Of a stretch of 64,000 bases of DNA, positions 1 through 7,804 are shown one piece after another. The position numbers and the translations under genes were made by a program. The notes below the pieces were generated by a model. That model worked only from the letters and a program-made list of their open reading frames with translations. It searched no databases and was not told where the DNA came from. Source of the DNA: Cryobacterium sp. PAMC25264 (lineage in GTDB: Bacteria > Actinomycetota > Actinomycetes > Actinomycetales > Microbacteriaceae); assembly GCF_019443325.1 (NCBI RefSeq), contig NZ_CP080383.1:744001-808000 (forward strand). The letters run 5' to 3'. How positions within the stretch are numbered: the stretch's first letter is position 1; every line of letters begins with the position of its first letter.

Positions 1-1326
1 TGTGCCCTGGCGATCATGTGTTACGCCGAGTTCGCCTCCGCGGTGCCCGTGGCCGGCTCCGCGTACACGTTCACCTACGCCACGCTGGGCGAGCTGCTCG
101 CCTGGATCATCGGCTGGGACCTGATCCTCGAGATGCTCACCGCCGCCGCCGTGATCGCGAAGTACTGGGGCATCTACCTCAGCAACGTGTTCGCGCTGTG
201 GAACTGGGATATCCCGTCTACGATCGACGTGCTCGGGCTGCAGGTGAGCTGGGGTGCGTTCGTGATCGTGGCGATCTTCACCACCCTGCTGGTGCTGGGC
301 ACCCAGCTCTCCGCCCGGGTCGCCAGCGTGTTCACCATCGTCAAGGTGGCGATCGTGCTCTTCGTGATCGTCGTGGGCGCGTTCTTCATCAACCCGGCCA
401 ACTACTCCCCGTTCATCCCCGAGTCCGTGCCCACCACGGATGGTGTGGGAAGCGACGTGTGGACCCAGTCGCTGTTCTCCTTCATGACCGGTGCCGCCCC
501 CGCCCAGTACGGCATTTTCGGCCTGCTCGCCGGTGCCTCGCTGGTGTTCTTCGCGTTCATCGGCTTCGACGTGGTGGCCACGAGCGCCGAAGAGGTCAAG
601 AATCCGCAGAAGACCCTGCCGCGCGGCATCTTCGCGGGCCTGGCCATCGTCACGGTGCTCTACGTGGGTGTCAGCCTGGTGCTCACCGGCATGGTGCCGT
701 ACACCGTTCTCGCGGACGCGAAGGACGCCTCCCTGGCCACGGCGTTCATCGCCGTCGGCGCCGGCTGGGCCGCCCAGGTGATCTCCATCGGCATCCTGGC
801 CGGCCTCACCACCGTGATCATGGTGCTGCTGCTCGGGCTCTCCCGGGTGCTCTTCGCCATGAGCCGCGACGGCCTGCTGCCGCGCTGGCTCAGCGTCACC
901 TCGGAGAAGCGCCGCACGCCGGTACGCATCCAGATCATCACCGGCGCCGCCGTCGCTCTCATCGCGGGGCTCACCGACGTGGGTGTACTCGAAGAGATGA
1001 TCAACATCGGCACGCTCTCGGCCTTCGTGCTCGTGAGCATCGCCGTCGTGGTGCTGCGCAAGAAGCGCCCCGACCTCAAGCGCTCGTTCAAGGTGCCGCT
1101 GTCGCCGTACCTGCCGATCCTCTCGGCCGCGCTCTGCCTCTGGCTGATGCTCAACCTCACCACGCTCACCTGGGTGCGGTTCCTGGTCTGGCTGGTACTC
1201 GGGTTCATCGTGTATTTCGCCTACGGCCGTCGCCACTCGCTCGTGGGCATCAACGCCAAGCTTCTCGTCGACGCCACCCGGCGCGAGGAGATCGAACGCG
1301 AAGAGCGCGCCATCCGCGGCGAGTAA
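1..1326 (+). CDS. APC-family amino acid permease, 5'-truncated by window edge
   Basis: Membrane transporter of the amino acid-polyamine-organocation superfamily, most like the YfnA/CAT cationic amino acid type; the substrate cannot be told from sequence. The frame is open from base 1 (it reads CALAI before the first internal Met), so the true start lies upstream and roughly 50-60 N-terminal residues are missing compared with usual family members of about 490 residues. Roughly ten hydrophobic segments are visible. The conserved FFAFIGFDVVATSAEE stretch, followed by NPQKTLPRGI, is the family hallmark in the middle of the protein. The C-terminus is charged and cytoplasmic-looking (RREEIEREER). 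The gene ends at a strong hairpin shared with the convergent glucosidase gene. Confidence 0.88.
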   Translation, partial: CALAIMCYAEFASAVPVAGSAYTFTYATLGELLAWIIGWDLILEMLTAAAVIAKYWGIYLSNVFALWNWDIPSTIDVLGLQVSWGAFVIVAIFTTLLVLGTQLSARVASVFTIVKVAIVLFVIVVGAFFINPANYSPFIPESVPTTDGVGSDVWTQSLFSFMTGAAPAQYGIFGLLAGASLVFFAFIGFDVVATSAEEVKNPQKTLPRGIFAGLAIVTVLYVGVSLVLTGMVPYTVLADAKDASLATAFIAVGAGWAAQVISIGILAGLTTVIMVLLLGLSRVLFAMSRDGLLPRWLSVTSEKRRTPVRIQIITGAAVALIAGLTDVGVLEEMINIGTLSAFVLVSIAVVVLRKKRPDLKRSFKVPLSPYLPILSAALCLWLMLNLTTLTWVRFLVWLVLGFIVYFAYGRRHSLVGINAKLLVDATRREEIEREERAIRGE

Positions 1327-1340
1327 CCCCGCAACTGCTC

Positions 1341-1390
1341 CCGCAACGGACGAATGCACCCGGCACGCCGGGTGCATTCGTCCGTTGCGG
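1341..1390. terminator. Perfect 23-bp stem hairpin between convergent genes
   Basis: Arms 1341-1363 and 1368-1390 are exact reverse complements around the 4-base loop CACG. The hairpin lies between the stop of the permease (+) and the stop of the glucosidase (-), so it can serve both as terminator. There is no T-tract on either side. The core GCACCCGG/CCGGGTGC also appears at the palindrome split by the IS element (52241 and 53823). Confidence 0.75.
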
Positions 1391-1418
1391 GGCCAGATGC
1401 CTTCGCGGATGCCGGCGG

Positions 1419-3134
1419 CTAGAGCCGGTAGAGCCGGGCCTCCCAGGGGCGGAGAGCCGCTGCGCCGTCGCCGGTGTAGTTGCCGAGCAGAAGCTCAGCG
1501 CCCGAGATGTCGTCGGGCACCCACTCGCCCTGCAGGGTGAGCGGGGTGTCCGACGCGTTCGCGAGCACCAGGAGCACCTCGTTGTCGAGGGTGCGGGTGA
1601 ACGCGTACAACTGCTCGTGCTCGGGTTCGAGCAGCTCGAAGGCGCCCAACGCCACCACCGGGTCGTCGTGCCGCAGCGCGATTAGCCGCTGGTAGAAGGC
1701 GAACACGCTCTTCTCTGCTGCGCGGTCGGCCGCGACATTGATCTCGTTGTAGTTGGGGTTCGCGGCGATCCAGGGCGTGCCGGTCGTGAAACCGGCGTGG
1801 GCGGACGCATCCCACTGCATGGGCGTGCGTGCGTTGTCGCGGCCCATCGCGTGCACCCCGGCAAGCACGCTCGCCGGGGACTGGTCGAACTGCTCCACGG
1901 CCTCGCGGTAGTGGTTGAGCGACTCGATGTCGCGGTAGTCCTCGATGTCCTCGAATCGAACGTTGGTCATGCCGATCTCCTCGCCCTGGTAGATGTAGGG
2001 CGTGCCGCGGTGCAGGTGCAGCACCAGGGCCCAGAGCGTGGCCGACTCGTAGCGGAACTCGGTGTCGTTGCCGAATCGGGACACCAGGCGAGGCTGGTCG
2101 TGGTTGTTCAGGTAGAGGCTGTTCCAGCCCGTCTCGGCCAGGCCCTCCTGCCAGCGGGCCAGGCTGCGCTTGAGCGCGACCAGGTCGCGCGGCAGTGGAT
2201 CGAACTTGTGCACGCCCTGGTCGAGCGAGACGTGCTCGAACTGGAAGATCATGTCGACCTCCGCGCGGGCGGCATCCGTGAAGAGCACGGCGTCGTCGAC
2301 GCTCACCCCCGGCATCTCGCCCACGGTGAGGTGCTCTCCGGTGCGACCGGCAAAGACCTCCCGGTGCATCTCCTGCAGGTAGTGGTGGATCTGCGCACCC
2401 ATCGGGGAGCCGCCGGCGGTGGCCGCGGCCGGTCCGCTGACCAGCTCGAGCTGCTTGGCGATGAAGTTGATCACATCCATCCGGAACCCGTCGACACCGC
2501 GGTCCAGCCACCAGTTCATCATCGAGTAGACGGCCTGGCGCACCTCGGGGTTCTCCCAGTTGAGGTCGGGCTGCTGCTTGGCGAACAGGTGCAGGTAGTA
2601 CTCGCCTGTCGTCTCGTCCAGGGTCCAGGCCGGGCCGCTGAACGCGCTGCCCCACCCGTTCGGTTCGGCGCCGCCCGCACCGGGCTGACGCCACCAGTAC
2701 CAGTCGCGCTTGGGGTTGTCGGTCGACGACCGCGACTCGACGAACCACGGATGCTCGTCGCTCGTGTGGTTCACCACCAGGTCCATCACGATCTTGATGC
2801 CGCGCTCGTGGGCCTCCGCCAGCAGGGCGTCGAACTCCTCCAGGCTGCCGAACACGGGGTCGATGTCCTGGTAGTCGCGGATGTCATACCCGTTGTCGTG
2901 CTGCGGGGACGGGTAGACCGGCGACAGCCAGATGGCGTCGACTCCCAGGTCGGCGAGGTGGTCGAGCTTGGCGCGCACCCCGCCGAGGTCACCGATGCCG
3001 TCGCCGTCCGAATCGGCGAAACTGCGCGGATAGACCTGGTAGACCACGGCCGTGGTCCACCACGGGGCCGCGGCGGGCACGAGCTCCGTGGTGGTGGCGG
3101 GAGCTGCTGGGGTTCGGGGCTCGACGGCGGTCAC
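1419..3134 (-). CDS. GH13 alpha-glucosidase (oligo-1,6-glucosidase-like)
   Basis: Cytosolic glycoside hydrolase of the alpha-amylase clan, about 571 residues with no signal peptide. The barrel begins at VVYQVYPRSFADSDGDGIGD. Conserved region I is DLVVNHTSDEHPWF, the nucleophile Asp lies in GFRMDVINF, the acid Glu in TVGEMPGV, and the third carboxylate in NNHDQPR. The residue after the nucleophile is Val, which in the known isomaltase/maltase comparison goes with alpha-1,6 preference rather than alpha-1,4. MGRDNARTPMQWD is typical of GH13_23/31 glucosidases. The GTG start at 3134 is chosen because AGGAAGG lies five bases upstream; the frame is open further upstream but without a better site. 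It is divergent from a ROK regulator, suggesting sugar-controlled expression. Exact substrate is inferred, not shown. Confidence 0.85.
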   Translation of the reverse strand: MTAVEPRTPAAPATTTELVPAAAPWWTTAVVYQVYPRSFADSDGDGIGDLGGVRAKLDHLADLGVDAIWLSPVYPSPQHDNGYDIRDYQDIDPVFGSLEEFDALLAEAHERGIKIVMDLVVNHTSDEHPWFVESRSSTDNPKRDWYWWRQPGAGGAEPNGWGSAFSGPAWTLDETTGEYYLHLFAKQQPDLNWENPEVRQAVYSMMNWWLDRGVDGFRMDVINFIAKQLELVSGPAAATAGGSPMGAQIHHYLQEMHREVFAGRTGEHLTVGEMPGVSVDDAVLFTDAARAEVDMIFQFEHVSLDQGVHKFDPLPRDLVALKRSLARWQEGLAETGWNSLYLNNHDQPRLVSRFGNDTEFRYESATLWALVLHLHRGTPYIYQGEEIGMTNVRFEDIEDYRDIESLNHYREAVEQFDQSPASVLAGVHAMGRDNARTPMQWDASAHAGFTTGTPWIAANPNYNEINVAADRAAEKSVFAFYQRLIALRHDDPVVALGAFELLEPEHEQLYAFTRTLDNEVLLVLANASDTPLTLQGEWVPDDISGAELLLGNYTGDGAAALRPWEARLYRL

Positions 3135-3193
3135 GGGGGTCCTTCCTGGCCGGGGACCCAGCGGAGCGGCGCTGGGCATCCGGGGCTGAACGA

Positions 3194-3207
3194 ATTGGTT
3201 TACCGAT
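3194..3207. promoter_or_regulatory. Candidate sugar-regulator operator upstream of the glucosidase
   Basis: ATTGGTTTACCGAT is a 14-bp near-palindrome (ATTGGT against ATCGGT on the other strand, one mismatch). It lies about 60 bases upstream of the glucosidase start, on the side facing the ROK gene. Position and symmetry suggest an operator for the divergent ROK protein or a LacI-type regulator; this is inference. Confidence 0.4.
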
Positions 3208-3430
3208 AGAAATAAATCGTCCGTCCAATGTAGCGTCCGCCCCGAGGGTGGCACTACTCCGGGGGACGAGCCTCGGCACCGTGGGGGGCGTGCGGGAGGG
3301 CGGGCCGAAAGGGCTGCCCGCCTGTCCTGGGCAGGGGCTGCGGGGCCCGGCCCGCCCGCGGCGCGCGCGCGTGTGTCTCTATGTCAAGATGAGTGCCAAC
3401 CCGTTTATGGGGGACAGAAAGGCGCACGCC

Positions 3431-4639
3431 ATGCACGGGAGCCACGACGCCCTGCCACCACTGGGTGAGTCGGCGTTCAGCCTGGCGCGAGCGGTGCTCA
3501 TGCACGGGCCGATCTCCCGGGCCGAACTGGGTCGGCGTCTCGGCCTGTCGCCGGCCAGCCTGACCCGGTTGAGCAAGCCGTTCTTCGACCGGGGTCTGTT
3601 CGTGGAGCTCAACGATGACCACAGCGGCGGCGTCGGCCGCCCGACGCGTCCGCTCGACGTGCGGGTCGACGGCCGCCGGTTCGTCGGCGTGAAGCTCACC
3701 GCCGACGATGCCTTCGGCGTGCTGACCGATTTACGCGCCAAGGAACTCGCTGCGGGTCAGCGGTCGCTCAGCTCTCGCCAGGAGAGCGCCGTCGTGGCGC
3801 ACCTCGTCGATCTCGTGCGGGAGCTCGCCGGCGGCGACGAAGCCGCCGCATCCCTGGCCGCCGTCGGCGTCTCGGTGGGCGGCAAGGTCGCCCGCTCCCG
3901 CGTCGTCACCCGGGCGCCGTTCCTCGGCTGGCGCGATGTGCACCTGGCGACGGCGCTGGAGAAGGTCCTGGGCGTTCCGGTCTTCGTGGAGAACGACGTG
4001 GCCGGGCTGGCCGCCGCCGAGCAGTGGTTCGGCGCCGGCCGCGGAACGTCGACCTTCGCCGTGCTCACCATCGGCACCGGGGTGGGCTACGGCCTCGTGG
4101 TCAACGACCAGGTCATCACCACGAGCGACAGCGGCCTCGGCCTCGGTGGCCACGTTCCGCTCGACGAGAACGGGCCGCTCTGCGATGCCGGACACCGCGG
4201 ATGCTCCGACGCCATGCTCACCGAATCGTCCATCCGGGCGTCGGTGGGCCGGCTGCTCGGCCGGGAGGTCGGTTACGACGAGGTGCTCGCGCTCGCCGCG
4301 GCGGGCGAGAGCGTCGCCCTCGAGGTGCTGCGAGCGTCGGGGCGTGCACTCGGGCGCCTGGTGGCCCTCATCGCGAACATTGCCATGCTCGACACCGTAG
4401 TGCTGGCCGGCGAGGGAATCGGTATGTGGGCGATCGTCTCCGACGAGGTCATCGGTGCCGCCCGCGCGGGCCGCGACCCCGAGGCCACGCCGCTCCAGAT
4501 CAGCATCGACGACACCGGCGTCTCCTCCTGGGCCAGGGGAGCGGCCGCTGTCGCTATCCAGCACACCCTGGCCAGGCTCACCGTGCCGGAGCAACCCAGC
4601 GAAACCGGTGCTACCGCGCCCATAATGGTTCGGGAATAG
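3431..4639 (+). CDS. ROK-family transcriptional regulator
   Basis: Repressor/ORF/kinase family protein of about 402 residues, the XylR/NagC-like regulator size. An N-terminal winged helix (GPISRAELGRRLGLSPASLTRL, residues about 30-50) precedes the sugar-kinase-like fold. VENDVAGLAAAEQWFGAG and GTGVGYGL are family motifs. The phosphate-1 loop reads GVKLTADDAFGVLTDL rather than a kinase DxGxT, supporting a regulator rather than a glucokinase. The usual zinc motif (CxCGxxGCxE) is degenerate, CDAGHRGCSD, with one Cys replaced by Ala. The start at 3431 follows GAAAGG; an ATG at 3389 in the same frame is possible. Divergence from the GH13 gene suggests it controls alpha-glucoside use. Confidence 0.85.
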   Translation: MHGSHDALPPLGESAFSLARAVLMHGPISRAELGRRLGLSPASLTRLSKPFFDRGLFVELNDDHSGGVGRPTRPLDVRVDGRRFVGVKLTADDAFGVLTDLRAKELAAGQRSLSSRQESAVVAHLVDLVRELAGGDEAAASLAAVGVSVGGKVARSRVVTRAPFLGWRDVHLATALEKVLGVPVFVENDVAGLAAAEQWFGAGRGTSTFAVLTIGTGVGYGLVVNDQVITTSDSGLGLGGHVPLDENGPLCDAGHRGCSDAMLTESSIRASVGRLLGREVGYDEVLALAAAGESVALEVLRASGRALGRLVALIANIAMLDTVVLAGEGIGMWAIVSDEVIGAARAGRDPEATPLQISIDDTGVSSWARGAAAVAIQHTLARLTVPEQPSETGATAPIMVRE

Positions 4640-4700
4640 GATCGACCCCGCTGCCGTTGACACCGGTACATGCAAACGCATTGAGTCTTGGAGGCTGGAA

Positions 4701-5903
4701 ATGCAGTTCGGAATCTTCACTGTCGGCGATCTCACCACCGATCCCACCACGGGGCAGACCCCCACCGAGCACGAGCGCATCAAAGCCATGCTCACCATCG
4801 CCCAGAAGGCCGAGGAAGTCGGCCTCGACGTCTTCGCCGCGGGCGAGCACCACAATCCGCCCTTCGTGCCTTCCTCGCCGACCACCATGCTCGGCTACAT
4901 CGCGGCCAAGACCGAGCGGATCATCCTCTCGACAGCCACCACGCTGATCACCACGAGCGACCCGGTCAAGATCGCCGAGGACTTCGCCATGCTGCAGCAC
5001 ATCGCCGACGGCCGGGTGGACCTCACCCTGGGCCGGGGCAACACCGGACCCGTCTACCCCTGGTTCGGCCAGGACATCCGCCAGGGCATCCCGCTCGCCC
5101 TGGAGAACTACGCCCTGCTGCGCCGGCTCTGGCGCGAGGACTTCGTCGACTGGGAAGGCCAGTTCCGTACCCCGCTGCAGGGCTTCCAGTCCACCCCGCG
5201 TCCACTCGACGGCGTGCCGCCATTCGTCTGGCACGGCAGCATCCGCAGCCCCGAGATCGCCGAGCAGGCCGCGTATTACGGCGACGGCTTCTTCTCCAAC
5301 CACATCTTCTGGCCCGCCTCGCACACCGCCAAGATGGTCAAGTACTACCGCAACCGCTTCGAGCACTACGGTCATGGCACCGCCGCGCAGGCGATCGTCG
5401 GACTTGGCGGCCAGGTGTTCATGAGCAAGAACTCGCAGGACGCCAAGAGTGAGTTCCGGCCGTACTTCGACAACGCGCCGGTCTACGGCAACGGTCCGAG
5501 CATGGAGGACTTCACCTCGCAGACGCCGCTCACCGTCGGCAGCCCGCAGGAAGTCATCGACCGCACCCTCGGTTTCCGTGACTATGTCGGCGACTACCAG
5601 CGCCAGCTCTGGCTGATGGACCACGCCGGACTGCCATTGAAGACGGTTCTCGAGCAGCTCGACATCCTCGGCGAGGAGGTCGTACCCGTGCTTCGCAAGG
5701 AATTCGCGAAGAACCGCCCGGCCGACGTGCCGGATGGGCCCACCCACGAGTCCCTGGTGATCGCCGCCGAAGCCGCGCAGGCGCCGACCGTGGTCGCATC
5801 CGCTCACCGTGACGACCTTGACACGGCCGCCGCGATCGCACCGCACCGCCGCGCGTCTGGAGCCGCGTTCGGCCTGGCCGGCGCCGGCAAGACCGGAGCG
5901 TAG
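4701..5903 (+). CDS. LLM-class FMN-dependent monooxygenase, CE1758-type
   Basis: Luciferase-like flavin monooxygenase of 400 residues. The N-terminus MQFGIFTVGDLT and the segment EVGLDVFAAGEHHNPPFVPSS are typical of the bacterial luciferase TIM barrel, and the protein resembles the family named CE1758, which is paired with a CE1759-type reductase. It would use reduced FMN delivered by the gene two bases downstream to oxygenate an unknown small substrate. The start has a good Shine-Dalgarno (TTGGAGG). The last 60 residues are Ala-rich and probably flexible. Family assignment is firm; substrate is unknown. Confidence 0.85.
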   Translation: MQFGIFTVGDLTTDPTTGQTPTEHERIKAMLTIAQKAEEVGLDVFAAGEHHNPPFVPSSPTTMLGYIAAKTERIILSTATTLITTSDPVKIAEDFAMLQHIADGRVDLTLGRGNTGPVYPWFGQDIRQGIPLALENYALLRRLWREDFVDWEGQFRTPLQGFQSTPRPLDGVPPFVWHGSIRSPEIAEQAAYYGDGFFSNHIFWPASHTAKMVKYYRNRFEHYGHGTAAQAIVGLGGQVFMSKNSQDAKSEFRPYFDNAPVYGNGPSMEDFTSQTPLTVGSPQEVIDRTLGFRDYVGDYQRQLWLMDHAGLPLKTVLEQLDILGEEVVPVLRKEFAKNRPADVPDGPTHESLVIAAEAAQAPTVVASAHRDDLDTAAAIAPHRRASGAAFGLAGAGKTGA

Positions 5904-5905
5904 GA

Positions 5906-6547
5906 ATGACCGAGCGCACCCTGGCGGTCGTCTCCGCCGGGCTCAGCCAGCCCTCGTCCACCCGTCTGCTCGCCGACAAGCTCGCCACGGCCACCGTGGC
6001 GCGCTTGGCCGACGAGGGTGTCACCACCACGGTCGTGACCTATGAACTGCGTGACTACGCGCAAGACATCATGAACAACATGCTCACCGGGTTCGCCAAC
6101 CCGCGGCTGGAAGAGATGATCGAGGCTGTCACCTCGGCCGACGGCCTGATCGCCGTCACCCCGATCTTCACCACCAGCTACAGCGGACTGTTCAAGACCT
6201 TCTTCGACGTGATCGACAACCGTAGTCTCACCGACCAGCCGGTACTGATCGGCGCGACGGCGGGAACGCCGCGGCACTCACTGGCCCTGGACTACGCGCT
6301 GCGGCCGATGTTCACCTACCTGCACGCCGTGGTGGTGCCCACGTCGGTGTTCGCCGCGTCGGAGGACTGGGGCACCGGCGACGGCGGCCGGATCGACAGC
6401 CGGGTGCAGACCCTGCCGGCACGCATCGAGCGAGCCGCGGGTGAGCTGGCATCCCTGGTCACCCGTTCCGACCGGTCCGCCCGCATCCGCGACCCCTTCG
6501 AGCTCCCCGCCGGCTTCAACCCCGCCGGCCTGTTCCCGCCCCGTTAG
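5906..6547 (+). CDS. NAD(P)H-dependent FMN reductase, CE1759-type
   Basis: Flavodoxin-fold reductase of 213 residues that would supply reduced FMN to the upstream monooxygenase. It begins LAVVSAGLSQPSSTRLLADK, the phosphate-binding loop of this fold, and contains TPIFTTSYSGLFKTFFD, the family's flavin-contact segment. Its ATG lies two bases after the stop of the monooxygenase, so the two are almost certainly co-transcribed and translationally coupled. The C-terminus ends in a Pro-rich tail (ELPAGFNPAGLFPPR). The next gene is about 195 bases away, beyond a palindromic repeat. Confidence 0.85.
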   Translation: MTERTLAVVSAGLSQPSSTRLLADKLATATVARLADEGVTTTVVTYELRDYAQDIMNNMLTGFANPRLEEMIEAVTSADGLIAVTPIFTTSYSGLFKTFFDVIDNRSLTDQPVLIGATAGTPRHSLALDYALRPMFTYLHAVVVPTSVFAASEDWGTGDGGRIDSRVQTLPARIERAAGELASLVTRSDRSARIRDPFELPAGFNPAGLFPPR

Positions 6548-6580
6548 CCCCGCTAGCCCCTCCCACCCCCCGAACCCACC

Positions 6581-6643
6581 CCGCGAACTGTGAGTTAAGC
6601 CCCAGGAAACCCGAGTTTTCGGTGCTTTGCTCACAGTTCGCGG
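6581..6643. repeat. 63-bp palindromic dispersed repeat, copy 1
   Basis: Arms 6581-6600 (CCGCGAACTGTGAGTTAAGC) and 6624-6643 pair at 18 of 20 positions around an AAAC/GTTT-containing centre. A second copy of the same length and arrangement lies at 40699-40761. It sits just after the FMN reductase stop and can fold into a long hairpin, so it may act as a terminator or mRNA 3' end. Confidence 0.8.
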
Positions 6644-6742
6644 AATGCGGCGGGGGACTTTTGGCACTTCTGGGAGCGACCGCGCGGGCGGAAGACTGAA
6701 ACGCGGTGCGCCGGAGAGGGTGCTTCCTGAGAGACGGAAGCC

Positions 6743-7804
6743 GTGACAACCGCGCAGACAGGTCGTCACATGGTCCCCGTTCTCGACGACACCGCCTTTC
6801 CGGATGTCCGCTTCGCAGCCGCCGAGGCCCGCACCGCCTTCCCGGATGCCCGCGCCGCGTTCTTCGCGGCCGGTTCCGCCCTCGATGACCCCGCCGTCCC
6901 CGACATCGACCTCAGCGTGCGCATCGGCACCCTCACACTGCACAACCCGGTGATGCCGGCGTCCGGTTGTTTCGGCCCGGAACTGGGTGCACTGATCCCC
7001 GTCACCGAACTCGGAGCGACCGTCACCAAGACCGTGTTCGGCTCCGCGCGCGGCGGCAACCCGGTGCACCGGCTCACCGAGATACCCGCGGGCATGGTGA
7101 ACAGCGTGGGCATCCCCAGCCGGGGTCCGGCCGGCTACCTGGCCGAGCTGCACCCGCGCTACGCCGCCCTGGGCGTGCCCACGATCATCAGCGTCGGCGG
7201 GCACCGGCCGGGTGAATACGCCCCCGTCGTCGAGGCGTTGCGTGAGCACGGCAGCGCGTTCGAACTCAATGTGTCCTGCCCCAACCTCGACCGGGACGGC
7301 ACCGACATCGGCTCCGACCCCGCGGCCATCCGCGTCGTGGTCGCAGCCGTGCGGCGGGTCACCGACAAACCCGTCATCGTGAAGCTGCCGGTGCTGGTCG
7401 CCTCCATCGCCGACTGTGCGCGAGCCGCCGAGGAGGCCGGTGCCGACGCCGTCTGCGTGGCCAATTCGATCCCTGCGATGCCGTTGGATGCGGGCACCCG
7501 CCGGCCGATTCTCGGCAACGTGATCGGCGGCCTGTCCGGACCGTCGATCAGACCGATCGTGCTGCGGCTGGTCTGGCTCGCCTCCCGCGCCGTGCAGATC
7601 CCGGTGATCGCCTGCGGCGGAGTCGGTTCCGTCGACGACGCGCTGGACTACGTCGCTGTGGGGGCGAGCGCCGTGCAGGTGGGCACCGCGAGTTTTGCGC
7701 GGCCGTTCGCCGCGGTGGAGATTGCCAGGGGGCTGCGGCACCGGTGCCTCGACGCCGGGGTTGGCAGCATCCGTGAGCTGCTCGAGCTGGAGTCCGCACT
7801 GTGA
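6743..7804 (+). CDS. pyrD: Dihydroorotate dehydrogenase, class 1 (PyrD-like)
   Basis: FMN barrel enzyme oxidising dihydroorotate to orotate in pyrimidine synthesis. Family signatures are NPVMPASGCFGPE, FELNVSCPNLDRDG (the Cys near residue 179 matches the class 1 catalytic base), GGLSGPSIRP and the phosphate-binding IACGGVGSVDDA followed by GASAVQVGTA. Class 1B is indicated by the Cys (class 2 uses Ser) and by the PyrK-like gene overlapping its stop codon. The first 50 residues are an unusual Ala-rich extension with an internal duplication (FPDVRFAAAEARTA then FPDARAAFFAAG). The GTG start at 6743 or an ATG at 6770 are both possible. It could instead be a related dihydropyrimidine-type dehydrogenase. 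Confidence 0.75.
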   Translation: MTTAQTGRHMVPVLDDTAFPDVRFAAAEARTAFPDARAAFFAAGSALDDPAVPDIDLSVRIGTLTLHNPVMPASGCFGPELGALIPVTELGATVTKTVFGSARGGNPVHRLTEIPAGMVNSVGIPSRGPAGYLAELHPRYAALGVPTIISVGGHRPGEYAPVVEALREHGSAFELNVSCPNLDRDGTDIGSDPAAIRVVVAAVRRVTDKPVIVKLPVLVASIADCARAAEEAGADAVCVANSIPAMPLDAGTRRPILGNVIGGLSGPSIRPIVLRLVWLASRAVQIPVIACGGVGSVDDALDYVAVGASAVQVGTASFARPFAAVEIARGLRHRCLDAGVGSIRELLELESAL

